A stretch of DNA of 64,000 nucleotides from Ensifer adhaerens (GTDB lineage: Bacteria; Pseudomonadota; Alphaproteobacteria; Rhizobiales; Rhizobiaceae): assembly GCF_028993555.1 (NCBI RefSeq), contig NZ_CP118610.1:3905001-3969000 (forward strand). The letters are read 5' to 3'. Position 1 is the stretch's first letter; each line of letters opens with the position of its first letter. Below are positions 47,603-55,373 of the stretch, in pieces. Under the pieces are notes generated by a model. That model made no database searches. It saw nothing but the letters and a program-made list of their open reading frames with translations, and was not told the origin of the DNA. The position numbers and the translations under genes were made by a program.

Positions 47603-47630
47603 AAAAAGGGGCGCCGAGCGCCCCTTTTTT
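47603..47630 (+). terminator. Terminator after gpmA
   Basis: AAAAAGGGGCGC and GCGCCCCTTTTTT pair around a three-base loop CGA, with a T run inside the 3' arm. The A-rich 5' arm makes it bidirectional, so it may also end the convergent ada-like transcript. Confidence 0.9.
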
Positions 47631-47662
47631 GTTTCTCGCCGAAGCCGCGGAAGATCATGGTC

Positions 47663-48550
47663 TCAGATCGTGCCATCCGCCGCCTTGCCCGCTTCCCAAC
47701 CGAGGATGGCGCGCTTGCGCGTCAGCCCCCAGTGGTAACCGGTGAGATCCCCGCTCTTGCCGAGCGCGCGGTGGCAGGGGACCACGAAGGAGATCGGGTT
47801 GCGCCCGACCGCGGCGCCGACTGCGCGTGATGCCGTCGGCTGGCCGATCTGCCCGGCAATGCTGGAATAGGTGGTGGCGCAGCCGAGCGGGATCTTCAAG
47901 AGCGCCTGCCAGACGCGGATCTGGAAATCCGAACCGATCAGGAAGATGCGCAGCGGTTCGTTCTGGCGCCAGCGCGAGGGGTCGAAGATGCGCGCGGCAT
48001 ATTGGGCGGTGGCAGCGCTGTCTTCGATGTAGCAGGCGTTCGGCCAGCGTTGCGCCATGTCCTCGAAGCTTGCCTTCTCGCCGCCGGCATCGTTGAAAGC
48101 AAGGCCCGCAAGTCCGCGCTCGGTGATCATGACGAGCGCCGTGCCGAAGGGCGAGGGGTGGTACCCGTAGCGGATCGTCAGACCCTCGCCGCGCGCCTTC
48201 CATTCGCCGGGCGACATCGCCTCGTGGGTGACGAACAGGTCGTGCAGGCGGCTCGGCCCCGACAGGCCGACCTCGATGCTGGTCTCGAGCAACGGCATGT
48301 CTTCCTGGCGCAAGAGACGCTTGGCATGGTCGAGCGTCACGGCCTGGAGGAAGGCTTTCGGCGAAAGTCCGGCCCAGCGGGTGAAGACCTTCTGGAGTTG
48401 TGTCGGGGATTGTTTCAGGCGTTGCGCCACGGTTTCGAGCGACGGCTGGTCGCGATACTCCTCGGTCAGCATTTCGATCACGCGGCTGACCGTATCGTAA
48501 TCGGTGCCTTTCGGCGTGATGTCTGTAGGTACGGATGTCGCAATGTTCAT
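47663..48550 (-). CDS. AraC-type regulator fused to methylated-DNA-cysteine methyltransferase (short Ada)
   Basis: DNA-repair and regulatory protein of 295 residues that transfers methyl groups from O6-methylguanine to itself. An AraC helix-turn-helix pair spans about residues 20-105 (SLETVAQRLKQSPTQLQKVF...LSGPSRLHDLFVTHEAM). The methyltransferase domain follows, with FQIRVWQALLKIPLGCATTY, the Asn-rich RNPISFVVPCHRALGKSG (acceptor Cys259) and GYHWGLTRKRAIL. It lacks the zinc-binding N-terminal phosphotriester domain of E. coli Ada, so it cannot sense backbone methylation that way. It begins at ATG 48550, after an imperfect palindrome CCTGTGACATGACAGG that may be its own operator. Confidence 0.9.
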   Translation of the reverse strand: MNIATSVPTDITPKGTDYDTVSRVIEMLTEEYRDQPSLETVAQRLKQSPTQLQKVFTRWAGLSPKAFLQAVTLDHAKRLLRQEDMPLLETSIEVGLSGPSRLHDLFVTHEAMSPGEWKARGEGLTIRYGYHPSPFGTALVMITERGLAGLAFNDAGGEKASFEDMAQRWPNACYIEDSAATAQYAARIFDPSRWRQNEPLRIFLIGSDFQIRVWQALLKIPLGCATTYSSIAGQIGQPTASRAVGAAVGRNPISFVVPCHRALGKSGDLTGYHWGLTRKRAILGWEAGKAADGTI

Positions 48551-48655
48551 GGCTCTTCTCCTGTCATGTCACAGGTAATCACTTGCTGGCCCCTGCAACC
48601 ACCCGAAACTTGAACGAATGCGGGGATTTGCGTCCCATTGGCTGTTCGGCGGGCG

Positions 48656-49153
48656 TCAGCGGCGGCGAACGGTCGCAAGCGCTCCCGAAAGGGCGAGCGC
48701 GAAGGTCTCGCGATCGTCGCGATTGAGAAACGAACCGATGTCGGTCCGGCGGCCACCACCGCTGATCGTCATCGAGATGATGCCGATTTCCTGGTGGCGG
48801 GCGACATTGAAGCGCGCCCAGAACGGATTGAAGCGGTGTTCGGTGATCTGGCCCGATGGGGTGAACTTGCGCACGGAAACGCCGGTTCGGGAAACGCTGA
48901 CCTCTTCGCGGCTGAGCGCCGAGCGGTAGTTCAGCCAAAAAGCGCCGAACAACAGCAAATAGTCGAGCCCGAAGAAGAACATGACCGGCCAGGCCCCAAC
49001 GATGAGGAAGATGAAGGCGTGCACAAGGCTCAAAAGCCCGGCGATCAGAAAGAAGATCTTGAAGCCGCGGCGCCCGAGCGAGCGATAGGGGGTGAGCTCG
49101 GCGGTGAAGACCGGCGCATCCTCGGGCGGGGTGGTGGCGTTGCCATTGATCAT
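48656..49153 (-). CDS. DUF2244 integral membrane protein
   Basis: Uncharacterised inner-membrane protein of 165 residues. TAELTPYRSLGRRGFKI (about 17-33) is the family opening. Two hydrophobic segments follow directly (FLIAGLLSLVHAFIFLIVGA and PVMFFFGLDYLLLFGAFW, about 35-75) and the C-terminal half is a soluble domain with REEVSVSRTGVSVRKF and FNPFWARFNV. No enzymatic motif is visible. It is divergent from the endonuclease III gene, with starts about 20 bases apart, so they share a regulatory region. Confidence 0.85.
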   Translation of the reverse strand: MINGNATTPPEDAPVFTAELTPYRSLGRRGFKIFFLIAGLLSLVHAFIFLIVGAWPVMFFFGLDYLLLFGAFWLNYRSALSREEVSVSRTGVSVRKFTPSGQITEHRFNPFWARFNVARHQEIGIISMTISGGGRRTDIGSFLNRDDRETFALALSGALATVRRR

Positions 49154-49175
49154 GACCTCTGACTATAGATGCATC

Positions 49176-49946
49176 ATGAAAAACGTGAAGCCGAAATTGC
49201 CCGTCAGCGCTGCAAAACCCAAGACAAGCCGCCGCGCTACGCCGCGGGTGAAGAGCCTCTACAGCCAGGACGATCTCAAGGAGATCTTCCGCCGCTTCTC
49301 GATCCAGCGGCCGGAGCCGAAGGGCGAACTCGAGCACGTCAATCCGTTCACCCTGGTCGTCGCCGTGGCGCTCTCGGCGCAGGCGACCGATGCCGGCGTC
49401 AACAAGGCGACGCGTGCGCTCTTTGCCATCGCCGATACGCCGGAAAAGATGCTGGCGCTTGGGGAAGAGAAGGTCCGGGACTACATCAAGACCATAGGGC
49501 TCTTCCGCAACAAGGCGAAGAACGTCATTGCGCTGAGCGAAAAGCTGATCCGCGATTTCGGCGGCGAAGTACCCCGCACGCGCGAAGAGTTGGTGACGCT
49601 TCCGGGTGTCGGGCGCAAGACAGCCAATGTGGTGCTCTCCATGGCTTTCGGCCAATCGACGATCGCCGTCGATACCCACATCCTGCGCATTGCCAACCGC
49701 CTCTGTCTGGCGCCGGGCAAGACCCCGGACGAGGTGGAAGACAAGCTGATCAAGATCATCCCGGACGAGTATCTCTACCACGCGCATCACTGGCTGATCC
49801 TGCATGGTCGCTACTGTTGCAAGGCGCGCAAGCCGGAATGCGAACGTTGCGTCATCGCCGATCTCTGCAAGTCTCCGGAAAAGACCTGCGACGTCCCGGC
49901 TGCACTCGTCGAGTTGCCGCCACAGATCATCTCCGCCGCAAGCTGA
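49176..49946 (+). CDS. nth: Endonuclease III
   Basis: Base-excision repair glycosylase/AP lyase removing oxidised pyrimidines; 256 residues. The helix-hairpin-helix is LPGVGRKTANVV with the catalytic Lys, and the catalytic Asp is in VDTHILRIANR. A [4Fe-4S] cluster is given by Cys-x6-Cys-x2-Cys-x5-Cys in CKARKPECERCVIADLC. An N-terminal basic extension of about 25 residues is usual in rhizobia. ATG 49176 was preferred to ATG 49152, which would overlap the divergent gene's start codon; neither has a strong ribosome binding site. Confidence 0.95.
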   Translation: MKNVKPKLPVSAAKPKTSRRATPRVKSLYSQDDLKEIFRRFSIQRPEPKGELEHVNPFTLVVAVALSAQATDAGVNKATRALFAIADTPEKMLALGEEKVRDYIKTIGLFRNKAKNVIALSEKLIRDFGGEVPRTREELVTLPGVGRKTANVVLSMAFGQSTIAVDTHILRIANRLCLAPGKTPDEVEDKLIKIIPDEYLYHAHHWLILHGRYCCKARKPECERCVIADLCKSPEKTCDVPAALVELPPQIISAAS

Positions 49947-49976
49947 GGCCGTCGGCGGCGGCTCGGTGGGATGGCT

Positions 49977-50570
49977 TCAGGCCGATACCATCCGATCGAT
50001 CAGCGTGCTGATCGTCTCCGCATAGATCTCGGCGGGGCCGCCGTCAGCGATGTCGAGTGCCGCGCGGTCGAAGGCGGCTGAAAGCAGCGAGGCCATGGCC
50101 GACAGTCTTTCGGGGTCAGGCACTGCCGGCGCCATCGCCTCGCCGATGCCTTCCTCCAGGGTTCTCTGCGCATTGGCGGCATCGATTGCCACCATCTCCT
50201 GCCTGCCGAGCACCGCCGGCCCGTCGAGCAGCAGCAAGCGAATTCGGCCCGGCTCCCGCATCGCGTCGAAATAGGCCCGGGCACCGACTTTCAGCGCCTC
50301 GCGCGGCGTCAGGTCGTCTGCCGTTGCCTGCTCGATCGATGCCGCCACGGCGCGCGCCTCCCGTTCCGCCACAGCCCGAAACAGCGCCTTCTTGTCTTCG
50401 AAGTGGTGATAGAGCGCGCCGCGGGTCAATCCGGCGGCGGCGACGATATCGGGCGTGGAAGTATCGGCATAACCCCTGGTGACGAAGAGGCCGCGGGCGG
50501 CATCGAGGATCGCGGTGCGCGTGGTGTCGGATCGCTCGCGATTGGAACGACGGGAGGCTTCCTGTTGCAT
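49977..50570 (-). CDS. TetR-family transcriptional repressor
   Basis: Regulator of 197 residues. The N-terminal helix-turn-helix TRTAILDAARGLFVTRGYAD with IVAAAGLTRGALYHHFEDKK (about residues 17-61) is typical TetR. The C-terminal ligand domain contains ALKVGARAYFDAMREPGRIR. It is divergent from the glyoxalase-like gene, and two matching palindromes lie in the 68 bases between them, so autoregulation and repression of the neighbour are likely. The ligand is unknown. Confidence 0.92.
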   Translation of the reverse strand: MQQEASRRSNRERSDTTRTAILDAARGLFVTRGYADTSTPDIVAAAGLTRGALYHHFEDKKALFRAVAEREARAVAASIEQATADDLTPREALKVGARAYFDAMREPGRIRLLLLDGPAVLGRQEMVAIDAANAQRTLEEGIGEAMAPAVPDPERLSAMASLLSAAFDRAALDIADGGPAEIYAETISTLIDRMVSA

Positions 50571-50587
50571 ACATGCAGCCTGTATGT
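50571..50587. promoter_or_regulatory. TetR operator-like palindrome 1
   Basis: ACATGCAG-C-CTGTATGT: 8-base half-sites with one mismatch around a central base. It directly abuts the TetR start codon at 50570. Confidence 0.7.
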
Positions 50588-50598
50588 TAATTAAAGAT

Positions 50599-50615
50599 AC
50601 ATACAGATTGTATGA
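50599..50615. promoter_or_regulatory. TetR operator-like palindrome 2, overlapping a -10 box
   Basis: ACATACAG-A-TTGTATGA matches site 1 at most positions and starts 28 bases from it. TATGAT at 50611-50616 would be the -10 box of the glyoxalase gene, so binding would block its transcription. Confidence 0.7.
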
Positions 50616-50638
50616 TATTGCCGGAGCGAGGAAAAGCC

Positions 50639-51067
50639 ATGAAATCGACGAGCTATTATCCTGTCATCATGACATCGGATGTTGCCGCCACCGCCGCCTT
50701 CTACATCGAGCACTTCCGCTTCCAGCCGCTCTTCACCAGCGACTGGTATGTGCATCTGCAGTCGATGGAGGACGAGCATGTGACGCTGGCGGTGCTTGAT
50801 TATCGCCACGAGACGATCCCCGAGGAGGCGCGCTCGCCCGCCCGTGGTCTTCTCCTGAATTTCGAGGTCGAGGATCCGGATTTGATCTATGCGCAAGCGG
50901 TTGCCGCCGGGCTGCCGATTCTGAAGACGTTGCGTGACGAGGACTTCGGTCAGCGGCATTTCATCACCGCCGATCCGAACGGTGTACTGATCGATGTCAT
51001 CAAGCCGATCCCGCCGAGCGCCGATTTCGCCGCTGCTTACGATGAAAGCGCGCTTCCTACGGCCTGA
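50639..51067 (+). CDS. Glyoxalase/bleomycin resistance/extradiol dioxygenase-fold protein
   Basis: Small vicinal-oxygen-chelate protein of 142 residues. The paired beta-alpha-beta-beta units are visible as [20 protein letters not shown] (about 5-24) and then [20 protein letters not shown] through [19 protein letters not shown] (about 76-128). Family members bind a metal or act as drug-binding proteins; here the substrate is not evident. ATG 50639 follows GAGGAAAAG. The promoter is covered by a TetR operator, so it is probably induced by the TetR ligand. Confidence 0.85.
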   Translation: MKSTSYYPVIMTSDVAATAAFYIEHFRFQPLFTSDWYVHLQSMEDEHVTLAVLDYRHETIPEEARSPARGLLLNFEVEDPDLIYAQAVAAGLPILKTLRDEDFGQRHFITADPNGVLIDVIKPIPPSADFAAAYDESALPTA

Positions 51068-51154
51068 AGCAGCCGGCACGCGTCTTTTGTCTTCCAAATG
51101 GTCGGAAAACCGGTATTAACAAACACCGGCCATCACGGAGACCGGACGAGGTTC

Positions 51155-52147
51155 ATGACAAAATACGACGTGCTGACGATCGGCAATGCCATCGTTGATA
51201 TCATCGCGCGCTGCGACGATGCCTTTCTCAATGAAAACGGCATCATAAAGGGCGCCATGAACCTCATCGATGCCGAACGCGCCGAGTTGTTGTACTCGCG
51301 CATGGGCCCGGCGGTCGAAGCGTCCGGCGGCAGTGCCGGCAATACCGCAGCCGGTGTCGCCAGCCTTGGCGGTCGCGCTGCCTATTTCGGCAAGACCGCG
51401 AGCGACCAGCTCGGCGAGATCTTCGCGCATGATATCCGCGCCCAGGGTGTCTACTTCGAGACGAAGCCGCTCGAAAACGTGCCGCCGACCGCCCGTTCGA
51501 TGATCTTCGTCACGGAGGACGGCGAGCGCTCGATGAACACCTATCTCGGCGCCTGCGTCGAGCTCGGCCCCGACGACGTCGAGGCCGACGTCGTCGCCCA
51601 GTCCAAGGTTACCTACTTCGAAGGCTACCTCTGGGATCCGCCGCGTGCCAAGGATGCCATCCGCGAGACCGCACGGATCGCTCACGAAAACGGTCGCGAG
51701 ACCGCGATCACGCTGTCCGACAGCTTCTGCGTTCACCGCTATCGCGACGAATTCCTCGAGCTCATGCGCTCCGGCACGGTCGATATCGTCTTCGCCAACA
51801 AGCAGGAAGCGCTGGCCCTCTACGAGACCGAAGACTTCGATCTGGCGCTGGAAAAGCTGTCGAAGGATTGCAAGCTCGCTGCCGTGACGCTGAGCGAAGA
51901 AGGCTCGGTGGTCGTGCGTGGAGCGGAGCGGGTTCGGGTCGGCGCAACGCCGATCGCCCAGGTCGTCGATACGACCGGTGCCGGTGACCTCTATGCCGCG
52001 GGCTTCCTTCACGGCTACACGACCGGACGCTCGCTCGAAGACTGCAGCAGGCTCGGTAATCTCGCCGCCGGCATCGTCATCGGTCAGATCGGCCCGCGGC
52101 CGATGGTCTCGCTGGAAACGGCCGCCAAGCAGGCCGGTCTCGCCTGA
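51155..52147 (+). CDS. Adenosine kinase-type PfkB-family carbohydrate kinase
   Basis: Sugar/nucleoside kinase of 330 residues. The N-terminal PfkB signature is ASGGSAGNTAAGVASLGG (about residues 57-74). The C-terminal signature DTTGAGDLYAAGFLHG contains catalytic Asp278 and the anion hole. VLTIGNAIVDIIARCDD at the start and the overall layout match enzymes annotated adenosine kinase in alphaproteobacteria (adenosine + ATP to AMP); ribokinase-like use of other substrates is possible. GAGG lies before ATG 51155. It complements the adenosine-deaminating route encoded at 17111-18079. Confidence 0.88.
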   Translation: MTKYDVLTIGNAIVDIIARCDDAFLNENGIIKGAMNLIDAERAELLYSRMGPAVEASGGSAGNTAAGVASLGGRAAYFGKTASDQLGEIFAHDIRAQGVYFETKPLENVPPTARSMIFVTEDGERSMNTYLGACVELGPDDVEADVVAQSKVTYFEGYLWDPPRAKDAIRETARIAHENGRETAITLSDSFCVHRYRDEFLELMRSGTVDIVFANKQEALALYETEDFDLALEKLSKDCKLAAVTLSEEGSVVVRGAERVRVGATPIAQVVDTTGAGDLYAAGFLHGYTTGRSLEDCSRLGNLAAGIVIGQIGPRPMVSLETAAKQAGLA

Positions 52148-52185
52148 TTCGTTCTGATTAAATCTTGTGAAAAGCAGGCGTGGCC

Positions 52186-52737
52186 TTACTTGAAGGCCTC
52201 GCCTGGATAGGCGCCCCAGATCTCGCTCTGGGCGATCCAGCCTTCGACGCCCTGCGTCTCGACATGGCACCAGTCGCCATTGCATTCGCCGACACGCACG
52301 ATGACGCCCGGCTCCATGCGGGCGGTGATCGGGGCTGTCCCCTGCGGGTCGCGGCGCATGTTGACGAAGACGCCTTCGCCCTTGCCGCGCATCCAGGGCG
52401 CGGCGACGGCGGTGCGGTCGCCGGAAAGCAGCGCCTGGTTGACCCAGCCTTCCGTGCCGTCGGCGTCGCGGATACGGCGCCAGTTATCGTATTCCTGGAT
52501 GATCTCCACCGGCACGCCGGGCTTCATGTAACGGAAGGCGACCGCGTAATCGACGCTCGGGCCGATCCTGAGATTGACGCTCTTCGACTTGAGGCTGACG
52601 AAGCGCGGAAGCGGCAGCCCGCTGGCGCCCTTGGCAGCCTGAGCGTAAGCCGCCGACGCCATGATGCCGGCGCCGAGGCAGGCGGCGATCAACGAGAACG
52701 AGAATCTGGAAATGACATGGCGCATGACGAAGCTCAT
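52186..52737 (-). CDS. Secreted bacterial SH3-domain protein
   Basis: Periplasmic protein of about 183 residues with a signal peptide (about residues 1-33, ending AAYAQA). Two SH3_3/YgiM-type repeats follow: SVNLRIGPSVDYAVAFRYM with DNWRRIRDADGTEGWVNQ, and VFVNMRRDPQGTAPITARM with NGDWCHVETQGVEGWIAQSE. Such domains bind peptidoglycan or proteins in the envelope. The start at 52737 gives a normal signal peptide; an in-frame GTG at 52749 is possible. It converges with the kinase gene and no enzyme motif is present. Confidence 0.87.
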   Translation of the reverse strand: MSFVMRHVISRFSFSLIAACLGAGIMASAAYAQAAKGASGLPLPRFVSLKSKSVNLRIGPSVDYAVAFRYMKPGVPVEIIQEYDNWRRIRDADGTEGWVNQALLSGDRTAVAAPWMRGKGEGVFVNMRRDPQGTAPITARMEPGVIVRVGECNGDWCHVETQGVEGWIAQSEIWGAYPGEAFK

Positions 52738-53020
52738 TATCCGTGGCACTACAGCACCGCGCGTCCCGGGACGCGCAAAGGCCGCTGTAGGACTTTGAGT
52801 TGCTGCTTGTCTTTGTCCTTCAATCGGAGATGATTTCAGGAGACATGCAGTCGCTTATGCAGGCGCAGTTCATTCGAGGCCCAACACACGGGCTGAAATC
52901 GCGGGGACGAACGCGCGAGTTTTGTTTGTCTTCCCGGTGGGGTCTGGTAGAAATTGCGGCTACAGGGAGAAAGTATCGCCCAACTTGGTTAAAGACCCGT
53001 CAACAAGGCCCATCGCAGCA

Positions 53021-54025
53021 ATGACAAGCAAGAAGAAGCCCACGGTCTACATCACCCGCAAACTGCCGGACATCGTCGAGACGCGGATGCGCGAACTCTT
53101 CGACGCGGAGTTGAATATCGACGATACGCCGCGTAGCCAGCCGGAGCTCGTTGCCGCGGTCAAACGCGCCGACGTGCTGGTGCCGACGGTCACCGATCGC
53201 ATCGATGCGGCACTGATCGAGCAGGCCGGCCCGCAGCTGAAGCTGATTGCCAGCTTCTCGAACGGCGTCGACAACATTGATGTCGATGCCGCCGCGCGCA
53301 AGGGCATCACCGTCACCAACACGCCGAACGTGCTGACCGAAGACACGGCCGACATGGCGATGGCACTGATTCTTGCCGTGCCGCGCCGCCTTGCCGAAGG
53401 TGCGCAGATCCTGACCGATCGCAAGGGCGAGTGGGCCGGCTGGTCGCCGACCTGGATGCTTGGCCGGCGGATTGCCGGAAAGCGCATCGGCATCGTCGGC
53501 ATGGGCCGGATCGGCACCGCGGTCGCGCGCCGCGCCAAGGCCTTTGGCCTTTCGATCCACTACCACAACCGCCACCGGGTGAAGGCGGAAACCGAAGAGA
53601 TGCTGGAGGCGACCTATTGGGACAGCCTCGACCAGATGCTTGCCCGCGTCGATATCGTCTCGGTCAACTGCCCGTCGACGCCGGCGACCTATCATCTGCT
53701 TTCGGCCCGTCGGCTGGCACTGATGCGACCGGACAGCTACATCGTCAATACCGCCCGCGGCGGCATCATCGACGAGACGGCACTCATCAAGTGCCTGCGC
53801 GAAGGCAAGATCGCCGGCGCCGGCCTCGACGTCTTCGAGAACGAGCCGGCCGTCAATCCGAAGCTGATCAAGCTTGCCGGCGAAGGCAAGGTCGTGCTCC
53901 TGCCGCATATGAGCTCGGCGACGCTCGAAGGGCGCATCGACATGGGCGACAAGGTGGTGATCAACATCCGCACCTTCTTCGACGGTCACCGACCGCCGGA
54001 CCGCGTGCTTCCCGGCCGCGACTGA
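53021..54025 (+). CDS. D-2-hydroxyacid dehydrogenase (glyoxylate reductase type)
   Basis: NAD(P)H-dependent reductase of 334 residues, likely acting on glyoxylate/hydroxypyruvate. The nucleotide-binding GIVGMGRIGTAVARRAKAFG spans about residues 153-172. The catalytic residues lie in VNTARGGIIDE (Arg, about 236-246), the Glu region AGLDVFENEPAVNP (about 264-277) and the His in LLPHMSSAT (about 291-299). A second family member lies at 34385-35344, of the GhrA rather than GhrB/GyaR type. ATG 53021 was chosen since homology-like sequence begins there; the upstream 270 bases hold only short low-quality frames. Confidence 0.9.
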   Translation: MTSKKKPTVYITRKLPDIVETRMRELFDAELNIDDTPRSQPELVAAVKRADVLVPTVTDRIDAALIEQAGPQLKLIASFSNGVDNIDVDAAARKGITVTNTPNVLTEDTADMAMALILAVPRRLAEGAQILTDRKGEWAGWSPTWMLGRRIAGKRIGIVGMGRIGTAVARRAKAFGLSIHYHNRHRVKAETEEMLEATYWDSLDQMLARVDIVSVNCPSTPATYHLLSARRLALMRPDSYIVNTARGGIIDETALIKCLREGKIAGAGLDVFENEPAVNPKLIKLAGEGKVVLLPHMSSATLEGRIDMGDKVVINIRTFFDGHRPPDRVLPGRD

Positions 54026-54035
54026 TCGTGCAACG

Positions 54036-54059
54036 CCGCACGGTCCTGTCGTGCGGTTG
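54036..54059 (+). terminator. Possible terminator after the hydroxyacid dehydrogenase
   Basis: A 7-bp stem CCGCACG/CGTGCGG with a 7-base loop is followed by TTGT. The short T run makes it weak. It lies between convergent genes. Confidence 0.45.
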
Positions 54060-54086
54060 TCCGTCAGGCCTGTTCAAAGTCAGAGG

Positions 54087-54557
54087 CTAGAGCGTCTTGC
54101 GCATCTCGATCGCTGTCGGCCGGGTAAAGCCGGGATGGCACATCGTGCCGGTTTTGACGAAGCCCCAGGCGGCGAACGCCCGGTGATTTTCGGTGAGTTC
54201 GACGCGGGTGAGCAGCCGCAGTGCTGGAAGACCGAGCGCGCGCGCCGTCGCTTCCGCTTCGGCGAGCAGCAGCCGGCCGATGCCCTTGCCTTGCGTCTGC
54301 GGCGCAACCGCGAGCTTACCGATATAGAGGCAATCTGCCTCAGGCTTGCAGAAGATGCAGCCGACGAGCCTTTCGCCGTCGCTGACGCCAAAGGCGATCT
54401 CGTCGGCAATCTTCTGCCGAAGCGATTCGACGTTTAATGCATGCGCCGACGATGGCGGGTCTATTCGCCCGTCCATGTAGGAGAAGGCGCCAAGGATCAG
54501 CGCCAGCAATTCCTCATGCCGGTTGAAGCTTTCACCGATGCGAAAGATCTGCACCAT
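54087..54557 (-). CDS. GNAT-family N-acetyltransferase
   Basis: Acetyl-CoA-dependent acetyltransferase of 156 residues. The CoA-binding motif A is VAPQTQGKGIGRLLLAEAEA (about residues 86-105, with Q/R-x2-G-x-G/A), following LYIGKLAV; LLTRVELTENHRAFAAWGFV forms motif B. The acceptor is unknown. It begins 8 bases after the MoeB/ThiF-like gene, so the two are probably co-transcribed leftward. Confidence 0.85.
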   Translation of the reverse strand: MVQIFRIGESFNRHEELLALILGAFSYMDGRIDPPSSAHALNVESLRQKIADEIAFGVSDGERLVGCIFCKPEADCLYIGKLAVAPQTQGKGIGRLLLAEAEATARALGLPALRLLTRVELTENHRAFAAWGFVKTGTMCHPGFTRPTAIEMRKTL

Positions 54558-54565
54558 GGATCGGC

Positions 54566-55327
54566 CTATGCTCTGCGACGGTAGCGGATGGTGTTGAACT
54601 GCGCCGTCAGCGCGTCATACATCAACAGCCGTCCGACGAGCGGTTCGCCGAAACCGGCAATCACCTTGATCGCTTCCATCGCCTGCAATGTACCGATGAC
54701 GCCGGTGAGCGCACCGACGATACCGGCCTCTGCACAGGAGGGCACGACGCCGGCCGGCGGCGGTTCCGGGAAGAGGTCGCGATAGGAGGGGTTCGGCCGC
54801 CCATCGGTACCTGCCTTGTAGGGCATCAGCACCGTCAGGGAACCGTCGAAGCGGCCGACGGCGCCGGTCACCAGCGGAATGCCGACCGCGGCTGCCGTAT
54901 CGGCTGCGAGATAGCGTGTGTCGAAATTGTCCGAGCCGTCGATCACCAGGTGATATTGCCGGAACAGCGCCTCGGCATTGTCAGGGCCGAGCCGGGTCTG
55001 GTGGCCTTCGACGACGACATGCGGATTGAGCGAGCCGATCGCTTCCGCGGCCCGCTCGACCTTGGCCCGGCCGATGTCCTCGGTGCGGTGGATGACCTGT
55101 CGCTGGAGGTTCGAGAGCGCGACGGTGTCGTCGTCGACGATGCCGATGCGACCGATGCCGGCGGCTGCGAGATAGTGCAGGACAGGCGCACCGAGACCGC
55201 CGGCGCCAATCACCAGCACGCGTGCCGCCTTGAGTTTCTGCTGGCCCGCGCCGCCGATCTCCGGCAGCACGATATGGCGGGCGTAACGGGCGATCTCCGA
55301 TTGGTCGAGCTTGTTCTCACCGGTCAT
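54566..55327 (-). CDS. MoeB/ThiF/HesA-family adenylyltransferase lacking zinc cysteines
   Basis: E1-like enzyme of 253 residues that would adenylate the C-terminus of a MoaD/ThiS-type sulfur carrier. ATP-binding is visible in VLVIGAGGLGAPVLHYLAAA (about 37-56); SNLQRQVIH provides the arginine finger region and DGSDNFDTRYL the magnesium/adenylate site. PSCAEAGIVGALTGVIGTLQ contains the conserved Cys region. The four zinc-binding Cys of MoeB are absent: the site reads NPSYRDLF, and the C-terminus ends IRYRRRA without CxxC. ATG 55327 follows AGGAGG with ideal spacing. Whether it serves molybdopterin or another pathway is not shown. Confidence 0.87.
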   Translation of the reverse strand: MTGENKLDQSEIARYARHIVLPEIGGAGQQKLKAARVLVIGAGGLGAPVLHYLAAAGIGRIGIVDDDTVALSNLQRQVIHRTEDIGRAKVERAAEAIGSLNPHVVVEGHQTRLGPDNAEALFRQYHLVIDGSDNFDTRYLAADTAAAVGIPLVTGAVGRFDGSLTVLMPYKAGTDGRPNPSYRDLFPEPPPAGVVPSCAEAGIVGALTGVIGTLQAMEAIKVIAGFGEPLVGRLLMYDALTAQFNTIRYRRRA

Positions 55328-55373
55328 GGCCACATCCTCCTCATCCCACCCGCCGTGGTGGTCATTGCCTTGC

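Noticed and set aside
52750..53020. A possible small gene before the hydroxyacid dehydrogenase
   Set aside because: The frames here are short, lack ribosome binding sites and show no recognisable sequence; it is treated as a promoter region.
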